Source: Prillingera fragicola
Lineage: Eukaryota > Basidiomycota > Tremellomycetes > Trichosporonales > Trichosporonaceae
Reading direction: 5' to 3'
Length of the DNA: 64,000 nucleotides
NCBI GenBank assembly: GCA_002335605.1
Contig: BEDY01000005.1
Coordinates: 682,001 to 746,000, forward strand
Shown: in pieces, positions 34,117 to 44,920 of the stretch
How positions within the stretch are numbered: the first letter of the stretch is position 1
Layout: each line of letters opens with the position of its first letter
Notes under the pieces: generated by a model
Databases searched by the model: none
What the model saw: the letters and a program-made list of their open reading frames with translations, nothing else
Told to the model about the DNA's origin: nothing
Made by a program: the position numbers and the translations under genes

Positions 34117-34424
34117 ACACCAACCCATAGATTTCCCAGCTACTGAGACCGCTCTCCATGTGGAAAACGGACGGGCACTGAGATACCTGCTCTTCCTCTA
34201 CCAGCACACGCTCGACCAAACCCATTGACAGCACACTATGCACATGGACTTGTCTCATCTGATACGCCGTGTTACATATGGTACAATTGCCGCCGAACCC
34301 ACGAGCCTCACTCCTGCTCGAGCACTGCACCACTCCGCGCACCCCCTCCCGTATCCACACAACCTGGCTAATCACAGAACTGAGAATCGCAGATTTCAGA
34401 ACCACAGGGATATACCTAACAAAG
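34117..34424. other. Convergent spacer between the UPF0014 gene and MAF1
   Basis: Shared 3' region; nothing gene-like seen. Confidence 0.5.
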
Positions 34425-36229
34425 TTAAACCTTCACGCGCTTGCCCTTGGCAACGTCGCTTTGGACCATGCCAAGTCCGAGGCCGAGGCTGGGACCTGGG
34501 GTGAGGCTGCCGCTGCGCTCCTTGCGGATGCGCGAGGGGTCGCTGGTGCTGCTTGCCGGGTCGTGGCTGTCAGACACATGGCGGACAGCTCCGACAGAGG
34601 GACGAGCACTGGAGGCACCTGAACCGCTCGCGGCTGCGGCGTTGATGAGCATACGTGCTGTCGTTTGCCGAGGTTTGATTCCACCACCACCCATGCGGTT
34701 TGCGCTGGGGCTGGCGAATGGTGAAAGAGTCGACGGAGCACTTGCGGCAAGGCGCCCCGGTGTTGTTGGAGCAGCGCTAGACATGCCACGTATCGGAATC
34801 GTGGCGGTTGTTAGAGACTTGCCAACGTTCATCTTTGCAAGCTTGGAACGGCGATGAGATGGGCGCGCGTTCGAAATGTTGTGGTGATGCACGCGTGGTG
34901 GCCGTGACGCCTTGCCAGGATTTGGAGCCAGCGACGTAAAGGTCGAGGACGGCGAGGCAAACGAAGAGGAGATTGGCAAAGGAAGGCTGCCAGTCTCACC
35001 CATGTCGACCGCGGCACGCTCATGTGAGGGTCGCTTGCGACACCAAGTAGTGATGAACAAAACTCTCTTCTGGCGCTTTGAATAGAAGAAGTAGTTTGCG
35101 CTCCACAGCAGACCGCCGACCTTTCTACCTTGTCCCCACTCATCAACCGCGCCAAGGCGAGGGCTTGTCATCGCAAAGTCCTCGTCAATTCTTGTGTGGG
35201 AAAACGAATGACGCTTGAGAGTTGGCGCCGATGGCACGTCGTCGAGCTCGAGCTCTATTCCAGCCTGGCCCCAGCTCATGCCCTCGTCAAGGTCCATGGA
35301 GTCGTCCAGGTCCATTTCGTCGCTGTCATCGTCCTCATATTCACTCGCTTCCTCATTCTCCTCTGGGTCGACATGTGGATCGTACTCAGGTTCAGGAAAC
35401 CAAGAATACACTTCGCAATCGTGCAGGGGCAAGACATCATTGAGGATGCGGTACAACGTTGGGTTGCCGACATCGGCTCCGGTAGGTGGTGTAGTGCCAG
35501 TGATTACAGGTGAGTTGGAATTGCCAGAGTACCCGGCATGTGGGGACGAGCCAGTCTGGGATGAATGGGAGCCGACAGGGGGAGCCGATAACCTGATGAG
35601 ACAGTTAGCGGTGCGAGTGGGTGCGAAGGAGAGGCTTGACCCTCCCCAGGGCTATCTATGCTGGGGGCTCCGCGTAGATACATGACCCCTCGTTCTTGAC
35701 TTACGGTGACAGATCAACAGTGTTGATGGCGAGAAGGTTACTGCTCAAGTGCAACAGTACTTGTGGGGCTGATATCTCACGCGTAAAGTGGTCTGGCCGC
35801 AGTGCCGAGAAATCATACTCGGGGAAGGCGGTATTCAGGGTGGAAACGAGTAGAAAGTGCACTTTGCTGATGTTGTAAGGACCTCTTCAAGGTCAAAGTA
35901 CGCACCGAGACTCCTTGACATCGAGGCGCCCAAAGCAGGACGACAGACCAGCTTCCTTCATTTCGAGGGAGAAGCTCATTCTGGACATTGCTCAGCATCG
36001 GCCCACTTCGGCGGTGGAGAACCCCGTGGGCACCCGATTCCACTCACTCGTCCATCTCCTCCTGTCCACTGACATACGCTTCCTCCATCTCCTTAAACAT
36101 CTTGCGTTCTTTGGCCACTGGTTTGATGGAGTATGCCTCGACGCGGGCGTTGACGCGGGCCTCGGGCGTCGGCGTCGACGACAGCACGGCTGAAAGCTGG
36201 GAGAGGACGGGATTGTCGAGATACTTCAT
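34425..36229 (-). CDS. MAF1: Maf1, repressor of RNA polymerase III
   Basis: Maf1 binds the Pol III clamp and shuts off tRNA and 5S synthesis under starvation or TORC1 inhibition. Exons are 36229-36048, 35980-35906, 35866-35705 and 35592-34425, giving 528 aa. N-terminal box A: MKYLDNPVLSQL and SCFGRLDVKESR. Central box B: HFLLVSTLNTAFPEYDFSAL and FTREISAPQVLLHLSSNL. Box C region: LYRILNDVLPLHDCEVYSWFPEPEYDPH, then after an acidic stretch LLWSANYFFYSKRQKRVLFITTWCR. The C-terminal 190 residues are Ser/Pro/Arg-rich, a likely target for TORC1/PKA phosphorylation (inference), and longer than in yeast Maf1. Intron 3 (35704-35593) is 112 nt. Confidence 0.94.
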
Positions 36230-36931
36230 GGCGACTACTGCTGTCCAGTAGAGTCGGAGATGAATGTGATAGATTGCTAATGCGCAATGGCGCGTAGAGA
36301 AGAAGGTTGAAGGGACGTGCGGTGATGTCTGGCAACTCTGATGACGCGTATTCCCGGTGAACGACGTCTCCGAGCAGGACTCTATGGTTGGTAGAGCAAG
36401 CGTTGGGCAGTGACAGAGCAGGTGCTTCCAGGACAGAGGATGACGAGCTAGACGCTAGAGTAACAGTAGGGGGAGGCTGCGTCGTGGTGTGGGAGGAATG
36501 GGAGGAAAGGAAGAACGTGGGTGGGTGTATTCTTGGCCCTGGAGTTGACAGTACTGATAGCGATAACGTGTCGAGTAATGAGCTGCTGGTTTGGCTGCAG
36601 AGTGTCTGTGATAGTCTGTGTGTGATGATCCCCTAGTGGGTATTGCGCGTGATCATGTTGGCAGTAGAGATAATGGATTGAAGAGTGGTTTGATAGCAAG
36701 ATGAAAGGAGAAGTGGGTGGGACGGAGCACCGAACCAACAGTGGCCACTCAATCACCACCCACCCACCAACAGCGTCTAGCCCGGTCACCGCAGCCACAG
36801 GCAGCAAGGGGGCGTGACCTAAATTACCCCTTGTAGTAAATAACACGCCGGTACCTGGACCCGATCCTCCGACCATCCTCCCCTGGTTCATTTCACAATT
36901 CACAACAAACCATTCCACCCACTCGACCACC
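36230..36931. other. Divergent promoter region of MAF1 and the 36932 gene
   Basis: About 700 bases without a gene. CCACCCACCCACC-type runs near 36757 may be promoter elements. Confidence 0.45.
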
Positions 36932-37843
36932 ATGAGCCGGCACCCACCACACGACGACTCATTCTTCGGCCCAGCTGGCAGCCCCTCTGCCGGTCAAAAT
37001 CCATACACTAGAGCTCGCCAGGAGTATGGTCTTCCTCGCGACCCATCGTATCGTCCTCATCAACAACAATTTGACACCTCGCATCAATTGTCTGACGACT
37101 TGGAGGACTCGCACATGCTCATGCCCGGTACACAGTACGCAAGCACCTCGCGCACACCTGGAATGATTCCTCGCACTCACGCTGTGGCCGACCTGAGTGC
37201 TGCTGTGACTCCAGGCGCTATTGACTTTAGCGAGCCTGCCGACTACTCCTTTGCAGACGATTCTGCAGAGCAGTACGACGAGTCGCACGATGCGGCCGGT
37301 GCTGAGGAGGAGCTCGAGGTCGACGAAGCGCAGACGACTTATCAAGAGAGCGATGGGTCTTCAGCTGCAATTGACCCAGATGAGGACCCAGAAGGCTGGG
37401 CAGAGAGGCTCGACGAGCTCGCCGGTGTGCTGGAGATGGGCGAGGCCGAATCGCGCGCCGTCCGATGGGGTCCTGCCATTGCAAGTCAAAGAGGAGGTGA
37501 GTTTGGTGACAGACTCATTGACGCTCGGTGTCGTGGAGCTCGCCCTTTGAGTCATTGCTTTGTTGAGACTGACGTTCCAGCTCCAGACTTGCCGTTTGAC
37601 GATTTCCGCAAAGTTCTCGACCACCACCTCAAGGGTACCGAGTGGCGATTTGAGCACCCATCGACAAGCTGGACGGGACTCGAGGGCCCAGCGCCTTTCC
37701 TCACTGGTGCAAGCGCAGTCGCCCACCCCATTCGTGTGCTGGGCCGGAGGCACATGGGCCGAGAGGCGAGCCACCGGGTGGGCCCTCTGATGGCCATGCG
37801 TGAACTGGCATTGGAGGATGGGCTGGGCGCTGTCAATGTCTAG
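36932..37843 (+). CDS. Acidic protein of unknown function
   Basis: I do not recognise this protein. Exons 36932-37496 and 37581-37843 give 275 aa. The 84-nt intron is stop-free and in frame, so retention would add 28 residues without breaking the protein; GTGAGT donor, CTGAC branch and CAG acceptor argue that it is spliced. The first half is disordered, His/Gln/Ser-rich then acidic (AEEELEVDEAQ). The second half looks folded: WAERLDELAGVLEMGEAESRAVRW, FDDFRKVLDHHLKGTEWRF and MAMRELALEDGLGAV. No membrane segment or signal peptide. Probably a nuclear or cytosolic basidiomycete-specific protein. Confidence 0.68.
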   Translation: MSRHPPHDDSFFGPAGSPSAGQNPYTRARQEYGLPRDPSYRPHQQQFDTSHQLSDDLEDSHMLMPGTQYASTSRTPGMIPRTHAVADLSAAVTPGAIDFSEPADYSFADDSAEQYDESHDAAGAEEELEVDEAQTTYQESDGSSAAIDPDEDPEGWAERLDELAGVLEMGEAESRAVRWGPAIASQRGGEFGDRLIDARCRGARPLSHCFVETDVPAPDLPFDDFRKVLDHHLKGTEWRFEHPSTSWTGLEGPAPFLTGASAVAHPIRVLGRRHMGREASHRVGPLMAMRELALEDGLGAVNV

Positions 37844-38206
37844 ATTGCTACTGAGCAAGGAGGGCCTGTCATGACCACTAGGGAGTGGCACCAGGCGGTG
37901 GCAAGAGACCGAGGGAGAGGGCGATAATGACCTGCCGTCACACGGTTCTGCGATACCTTGCATTATTCTTTCATACCTGTGCCATACACCATACGTCCGA
38001 GTCGATATGTATCACTGTATCCATGTTTCGGTTCCTCACGCTTCAAGCACCTCGAGTCGCGATCACGGGTATCGGACGCTCACGGATCAGCCGATAAAGC
38101 CCGATCCTGTTTCGTCCTCCCACATACCGTGGTCCACTTTCGAGATTTTGGCACGTTTGAAGTGTTGACACGCAGCCTGCATCTGCTCCTTATCTCATCT
38201 GCCATA
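37844..38206. other. Promoter region of APT1
   Basis: No gene seen. Contains the 3' end of the 36932 gene and the APRT promoter. Confidence 0.45.
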
Positions 38207-38906
38207 ATGTCTGACGTTGCCTACCTCAGGTCCGCTCTCGGTGTCCACCCCGACTTTCCCAAGAAGGTATATTTGAGCCCAGCTACTGTCAGATGCATTT
38301 GCTGACAATTCTGCAGGGCATCACCTTCCTCGACATCTTCCCCCTCCTCCGTGACCCCCTCGCGTTCGAGACCCTCATCACCCACCTCCTCCACCACATC
38401 ACCACCACCCATGCCGGCAAGAAGCCCGACGTCATCGTTGGTCTTGACGCCCGTGGTTTCCTGATCGGCCCTATCCTTGCTCTCCGTCTTGGCGCCGCGT
38501 TCGTCCCTGTCCGCAAGCCCGGCAAGCTCCCCGGAGACTGCGAGGTCGCCGAGTACGCCAAGGAGTACGGAGTCGACAAGTTTGAGATGCAGAAGGATGC
38601 CATCAAGCCCGGACAGACCGTCATTGTTGTCGAGTGAGTTCCAAGCCATATAACGCCATGCGCCATTGGGCTGCGGCCTCTGATCGATCGATGAACTTCG
38701 GATCTGGCGATCCCTAGACTGTCCAACGTGCTGACTTGTGCCGCGACCTCATTGCCACTGGTGGTTCGGCTGCCGGCGCCGGTGAGCTCATCAAGAAGCT
38801 CGGCGGCAAGACCCTCGAGTACCTCTTCATTGTCGGCCTCCCCTTCCTCCACGGCGCCGACAAGCTCGACGCCCCCAGCTACTCGATCATCGACGCCGAG
38901 GACTAA
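38207..38906 (+). CDS. APT1: Adenine phosphoribosyltransferase, with a non-AG intron end
   Basis: Cytosolic purine-salvage enzyme that joins adenine and PRPP to give AMP. Exons are 38207-38266, 38317-38633 and 38744-38906, giving 179 aa, the usual APRT length. Seen: GITFLDIFPLLRDP, the substrate loop VGLDARGFLIGPILALRLGAAFVPVRKPGKLPG, and the PRPP motif VIVVDDLIATGGSA (about 122-135), then LGGKTLEYLFIVGLPFLHG. The PRPP motif only reads correctly if intron 2 runs from GTGAGT at 38634 to 38743, where the last two bases are CG, not AG, 9 nt past a GTGCTGAC branch site. The only nearby AG (TAG at 38715-38717) shifts the frame and destroys the motif. So either a rare splice site, a sequence error or a damaged allele. 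Confidence 0.88.
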
Positions 38907-39032
38907 ACGCTGCCCTTAATGTCGTGCATAGTACATGATAGACCTTATGCAGGGCTTAGATTCTAGAACTGTTCATCTGTGCATGTGCCTAATCGTGCAT
39001 TCTCTACTACAATACCCAGACTGACTGCCTCC

Positions 39033-40763
39033 CTACACAATCTGGTACTGATCAACTGTCAGAATCTTCTCCTGCGAGAACGGCGCCGCGCCGCCCTCTG
39101 TAATAGTCGCACTTGCAACGTCAACGTTGGCAAGCGAACCTGCAGCAGCAAATCCGACGTTGACAGGGAAGAAGTCATCAGTGTCGCCATCACAGCGGAA
39201 CTCGAGCGAGCCGTTGGGCGAGTCGGCATCGATCTGGTCAATCGTCCACACAAACGCGCCGCGGTCGGCGGTCCAGTTGGCGTCGCCAGTGACGGTGGGG
39301 AGGGCGTGCGAGCTGCAATGTCAGTAGGCCGCACAACACATGCAAAACTCACGGAATGGGAATGGAGATGACAACGTTGCGGAGGGTGAGGTGCTGCGCT
39401 TCGAGCTCATACTCGACAGCGATGTCAGAGGTTCCGTCGTCGCGGGACTGGGGCCAGACGGTGACGGTAAGGGGGACGTGGCTCTCGTCCTTGGTGGACA
39501 TGCGCCACTTGAGAACAGCAAGTCCTGGGCCCTGGCCGACACGGAAGCCGCCCTTGGGGTCCTTGAGGGCAATGACCTTGTCACCCGAGCCGGTAAACTT
39601 GGCAACACTGGGGTGCTGCTTGAACTGGAGCTCGGAAAAGTCGGCAGGCGCGAGGTCGAGTTTGATGCGCGAATAGTCGGGGTTGGTGATGCGCAGGTCG
39701 AGTTCACCTCGCAACTCAAAGCTCTGGAGGCCACCGTCGCGGTCCATAGAAACCGAAAGCTGCTCGTTGATGGTGACGTGCACCTCGTCCTGCTCCACTG
39801 CGTCCAGAACCTCGGCAGCGACAACAGCAACCTCCGGCTCAGGCTCAGGCTCGGGCGTAGGCTGATACTCGGGCTCAATGTCGACTTCGTGGCCAAGAGC
39901 GCTCATGAGATCGTTCTTCTTGCCCTTGCCGAGCTTCATGCCAGCACCCTTGAAGACTGGCTTGCTGGCCGCTGCTGCAGGCGAAGGCGTGCGGTACTCG
40001 TGGGCCGCTGGTGACTCGAAACGCGGGGTCGGTGCCACGGGTGTGTAGCCTCCCGACATGCCGCCTCCACCCATACCGCCCATACCCTGGTGCCGCCCAG
40101 CCTGCGCAAGGCGCTGCTGCTCGCGACGCTGCATCTCGAGCTGCTTGGCGCGGCGTTTGAGCTCCTCCTTGGCCTCGGCCTCCTTGTTGCGCGCAATAAT
40201 CTCCTGAATCTTCTCCTCGTGCGACTCGCCCTCGAGCACACTTCGCACCTGCGAGAGCGACACGCTCTCCTTGTAGCCGAGTGACACGACCTCGTCGAAT
40301 GCACACAAGAGGTCAAAGCTGTGGTGCAGGATAGCAGGTTCGCTCATGGCGGGTGTAAGCGACGAGATAAGGCGCACAAGCAGCTGGAGCGTGTTGATGT
40401 CCTGCACGGGTCAGCGCCGCCACGCCGTGATGTCCTCACCTGAAGAATGTTGCTGCCCTTGTTGGTGATGAGCAGCACATATAGCTCCTCAAACGGCTGG
40501 TACACAAATCGCACATCGTTGGTTTCAACTGTCGTGTGCTGCGAGTTGGCGGGGATGAGCTTGGGGAACGATGCCAAGAGCCCATCCACCCGCGAGCGCG
40601 GCATAGGACGGAATTGCCTCGAGAGGAGCGCTGTGGGGGTAAGCAAGTCTCCCATTTGGAAACAGATTCAACGCACGCTTGCCGCTCCTGGTGCAAATTG
40701 ACGCAGCTAGAACCACCTGTATCATAAGTCCTGTCCCTTCCACAATGGCACTGCACTCACCAT
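39033..40763 (-). CDS. RET2: Coatomer delta subunit (delta-COP)
   Basis: Part of the COPI coat's adaptor-like F-subcomplex that returns ER residents from the Golgi. Exons are 40763-40761 (only ATG), 40716-40677, 40630-40440, 40401-39353 and 39312-39033, giving 520 aa. The longin-like N-terminus reads [54 protein letters not shown] helical linker ([28 protein letters not shown]) and a MKLG repeat-like [11 protein letters not shown] precede the mu-homology domain (about 250-520): [63 protein letters not shown], ending DQYQIV. The 44-nt first intron starts directly after the start codon; unspliced RNA hits a stop 13 codons on. Confidence 0.95.
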
Positions 40764-40998
40764 TTTGCGCTTCGCTCTGAGACTGTATTTGGTGGATGTG
40801 GACGTGACGAACGAGGTGAGTTGAACGTGGAGAGGACCGCGGGTGTCAGCGTGGCACCAATTTGCTTCCGTCACAACGCGTTTCAAGGGCTGTAGCAGCA
40901 GTGGTGGACGAGGAGGTTTGAACCCAACAATTGTTAGTGTCACATAATGCATACATAGAGAGCTACACAGCCTGTACCCTATACATCCTATCCCCGCC

Positions 40999-42546
40999 TC
41001 AATCCAGAACCATGCCCTCTTGCTTTACAGGTGAAACGCTCCGTGAGATGCTGCGAGTCTTCGACTTTGACTTTTGAGGGCTAGAGTCGATCGGCGTCTT
41101 TGCTGCACCGAGCGCCCCGAGGCGTAATTTGATGCCTGTTCCACCCGCACTAACCGGCACAATTGGCGAAGATCCTCGTCTTGCTGGTTGAGTGTCGACA
41201 CCGAGCGTAGGCCGGTCACTGGGTTTTGTGCGAGGTGCGCCAGCACCGTCGACGGCCTTGATGACCTTGCGGCCGGTGGGTAATCGGCCCCGACCCCACT
41301 TGTCAATACCATGGGGACCCGAGTCCCAAGTTGCGCGGAACCACGCCTCGGTCTCCTCTCCGCCCGATTTCCCGCGAGCCTTTGCGAGGCTGGCCTCGTC
41401 GGGACCACGTACAGCTTCGCCATAAAGGATCGCGCCTTGATCGTTGGTCTGAGCCTGTGGAGGGCGCAACGAGGTGAGACGATCGCGAAGCGGAGCTGGA
41501 AGGAAGGGGGAGCGCATTTGATGAAGAAGTGAGGTGACAATTCCACTCTGATTCGGGTTGACTGGCAAAAGGCGTGTCGGCATCGTGTCCGAGTGGGAGG
41601 GAACAATAGGCGAGATGTGGGGAGGTGGGAGCGCTTCCGACAGTGTGTCTTTGGGGCTAAAGACATCGGGGTTGGCAACGGCGAAGCGCAGCAGCTCGGC
41701 AGCTTGCTTGCGACCATTAGTCTGCGGAAGGGCTGTTGATGGCTCTGCCGCAATTGCGGCATATGTCTTCAGAAGAGAAGGGAATGACGCCGAGGATTCT
41801 GGAAGCAATGGGGGGCTTGCGGGATGTGGAGGGTCAACAAACTGGTGGACTTCAGCCAGTTGGGACTTGGCGTAGGCGACTGGTCTGCGATAGCGTTCCG
41901 CGACGGATTGTGGTGCAGCATTCGTCTCCGCGAGCGCCACTGCCCCGGCTCCGCTCAAGTTGGCGCCAGCCTGATCGTCGGGGAGAGGAGGAAGCCAGGA
42001 CATGTCCGGAGACTTGAGGCTGTATCGAACAGGTTTGGGATCCACATCCATCGCGTCTTCGTCCATGCTGTCGTCCTCGCCCTCATCTTCGTCGTCCTCG
42101 TCCTCGTCTTCCTCGTATTCATCCTCCTGATCGCTGTCCACAGGTACGAACCTAGCCTCAATACCCTCGGTAATGCTCAGACCATCACGAAGATAATCTT
42201 ATGTGTGTCAGCGACTGGCCGACAAGGGGAGACGCCTACCTGCCAACTCATCTGTCTTCCCGCCGGTGAACGTGACTTGCTTATCCAAGTCTGCCGTCCA
42301 TTCCTGAAGCTCGGCAACCCCTCCAACCCCAAGATCCTCCAAAGCATTGACCACATCGACTGCTGCGACCTTGGATCGTCCTGCCAACGTCGCGTGCTCG
42401 CTACATGTTGTCGCGACAAGCGTAAGGTATCGTGCCAGAACTCCGGAGAGTGTGACCGAGGCCGCACGCGACGTCGAGGCAAAGCCAGCTTGAGAAAGCG
42501 TATGCAGCGCCGCGAGGTGCAGGATGGCCTCAGGTGACGCGGCCAT
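40999..42546 (-). CDS. TFIID TAF3/TAF8-like histone-fold protein
   Basis: A nuclear factor of the Bromo_TP (bromodomain-associated) histone-fold class, found in TAF3 and TAF8 of TFIID. Exons are 42546-42240 and 42197-40999, giving 501 aa. The histone fold is at about 6-75: ILHLAALHTLSQAGFASTS, LSGVLARYLTLVATTCSEHATLAGRSKVAAVDVVNALEDLG. An acidic run of Asp/Glu (about 120-150) follows, then SPDMSWLPPLPDD, a Pro-rich motif like the one after the fold in TAF8. The remainder is disordered, ending with a basic Ser-rich tail (KSKSKTRSISRSVSPVK). I cannot separate TAF3 from TAF8 from the sequence alone. The intron is 42 nt with an AAG acceptor. Confidence 0.65.
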
Positions 42547-43411
42547 GGCGTGCACAGATCAATGGCGAGTGGGCGTGATGTTGTCAACTGTGATGATGTT
42601 CAAGTAGTTGTGGACAAGTGAACGGCCCCTAGTGGTCAGAAGCACGTGGATTTGCTTCCGCGTCATCCTGAGGAGCTGGAGGAACATGGTTATTCCAGCA
42701 GATCAGCAGATGAGCAGAGTACGCAGCCTTAGCAGGTTGGCCAGTGAAGAGCTCGACCACTTGCAACTTGGTTGGAGGCCTTGAGGAGGCGCGCTGCAAT
42801 GCGTGAGCGTCTGAGCAGTAGTGCGGTTTCCATGGCTTCCATCCATCAGGGCCCAGTGTCTGCCACAGCGAACTAGTGATGTTCCCACTTGCGGTGCTGC
42901 CACGACTCTCATAGTTCCCGAGTAGCATTGACGGTGCACGCGACGAGCTCTATTCTATCCCATGCAAGCATGCTCTGTGCATCATACGGAGCGGCTCGCC
43001 AAACTCATAGGTAGCGGCACAACCGGATCCAGATATCCAGGGCTGTAGACGTTTTGGGCACCATTCCTCCTCGCCGCCTTTGATCGCCAGGAGACGTCAC
43101 GGCGAAAGAGGCTATGCAGATCGTGCTATACTCGGGAGTCATGCTCCGTATGCCTTTCTGCAGTACCTGTAGCGGCTGAGTATGCGTGTGCAGCGCCAGC
43201 AGACAGTGTCATTAAGCCAGCACATTGTGGTAGCTCACTGGTGCCACAAATCCCAGGTTTCGGCAATTTGGTCTGAAAAACGGGTGGGTCAATCAAAGTT
43301 TGTCTTGGGACAGTGACAGGGACGTTGCATCTTTTACTGCCCCCCAGACTCGATCCTTTATCCATCACCCTTCTAACCTCCCTACCACCCCCCCAAAACC
43401 CATCTAGCAAC
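42547..43411. other. Upstream region of the TAF gene and eIF5A
   Basis: 865 bases with no supported gene. The stretch just before the eIF5A ATG is C-rich (CACCCCCCCAAAACCC), fitting a strong promoter/leader. Confidence 0.5.
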
Positions 43412-44329
43412 ATGAGCGACCACGAGGAGCACGAGACCTTCGAGGCTGCCGGTCAGTACAACAAGAGCGCTTGGAAATGGAACAAAATGCTGACTAGGGC
43501 TAGGTGCCGGCGCTTCGAAGACCTTCCCTATGCAGTGCTCGGCCCTTCGCAAGAACGGCCACGTTGTTATCAAGGGCCGCCCCTGCAAGATTGTTGACAT
43601 GTCGACCTCGAAGACCGGTAAGTAGAGCTGCAGGCGCCCCGCCGAGGGAGCTGCAGAGTCAAATCTCGAAGATTGACACTGACACGTCGCAGGCAAGCAC
43701 GGTCACGCCAAGGTCCACCTTGTCGCCGTCGACGTGAGTACAAGCATTCCAGGCGTTGGATGGGGCAATAGCACTGTCCGAGAGTGGAGCATCGGCGGCA
43801 CGCTGGAATGGCGCTGGAATGGGACAAGGCGCGTAAGCGTGCCAGTCTGCGATTATTTCAGCCCGGCCAGCGTGTGACATTGCACGGGACTCTGTGCAAT
43901 GCACTCTGAGCTCTGTGCGATGTGCATGTGCTACATGTGGCCTTTCTGTGCTTTAACAGAACGCGCTTGAACGCCCTGTATCTCTTGCGTCATGTCCAGC
44001 GCCTTGGGTCACTGAAGTTGATGACCTCCTGCTGACTGGCATAGATCTTCACCGGCAAGAAGATGGAGGACATCTCGCCCTCGACCCACAACATGGACGT
44101 CCCCAACGTCCGTCGCACTGAGTACCAGCTCCTCGACATCGCCGACGGCTTCCTCTCGCTCATGGACTCGGACGGTGGTGCCAAGGACGACTGCAAGATC
44201 CCCGAGACCGACCTCGGCAAGGAGATCCAGTCCGCCTTCGACGACGGCAAGGACCTCATGGTCACTATCATCACCGCTATGGACGAGGAGCAGGCCATCA
44301 GCTGGAAGGAGGCCCCCGCTGAGAAGTAA
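43412..44329 (+). CDS. TIF51: Translation factor eIF5A (hypusinated)
   Basis: eIF5A relieves ribosome stalling at polyproline and helps termination. Exons are 43412-43451, 43504-43617, 43693-43733 and 44045-44329, giving 159 aa, the family length. The SH3-like N-terminal domain has [37 protein letters not shown]; Lys53 between Gly and His is the hypusine site. The OB-fold C-domain follows ([29 protein letters not shown]). Intron 3 (43734-44044) is 311 nt, six times the local norm, and ends with GCTGACTGGCATAG. The window also encodes polyproline-rich clients (Abp1, Nst1), though that is just an observation. Confidence 0.96.
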
Positions 44330-44920
44330 AAGGCTCCATAATAGAGCTCACATGCATCTTCTCGTATGCGTCGTTGTCTAATTTTTTGTGATGCGACATG
44401 TGCGCCTAGATGTTGTTGCATTTGTGGAGACTGGCATAGCCATCGTGATATTAACGAGCGGACACCGATGAGCGCTGCCCAGAGACCAACGAACTACAGC
44501 CAACTGACGGACCTGTCTGTAGCAGAGGCTGTGGTACGTCACAAGACCACAGTGAGTCTCTGTTAAGTACGCAGCTGTCCGTGCGCGCGTGTCCTGCATA
44601 GACGTACTATAGCGCGGCCAGCGCGGCAAAGCCGGGCTCTGGGGCGCCTCAGACAAAGCCATTGCGAGGCCATGTAAGGGCAATCGTGGTCGTGTGCGAT
44701 CGTGTGCGCCAATCAACGGGTCATGGATGGAAAAAGTTGCACTATTGGTCCCGTGGCATAACGATGACGCTACCGACATGTGGAGGTCAACCACCCTTGA
44801 GCTGTGGCTACATTTAGGGTTGTATAGAAGTTCGTTCCTACGTTCCAAGCATAAGACTGAGCAAAACGTTCATGATCGTTCTGAATCTAGATTGTGGGCT
44901 GCGTCGTATAAAAGCATACC
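44330..44920. other. Convergent spacer between eIF5A and the MFS gene
   Basis: About 590 bases without a supportable gene; two 3' ends face each other here. Confidence 0.5.

Noticed and set aside
43734..44044. Possible C/D snoRNA in the eIF5A intron (a TGATGA and a CTGA are present)
   Set aside because: The boxes are about 12 nt apart or in the wrong order at the 3' end, and no terminal stem is seen.
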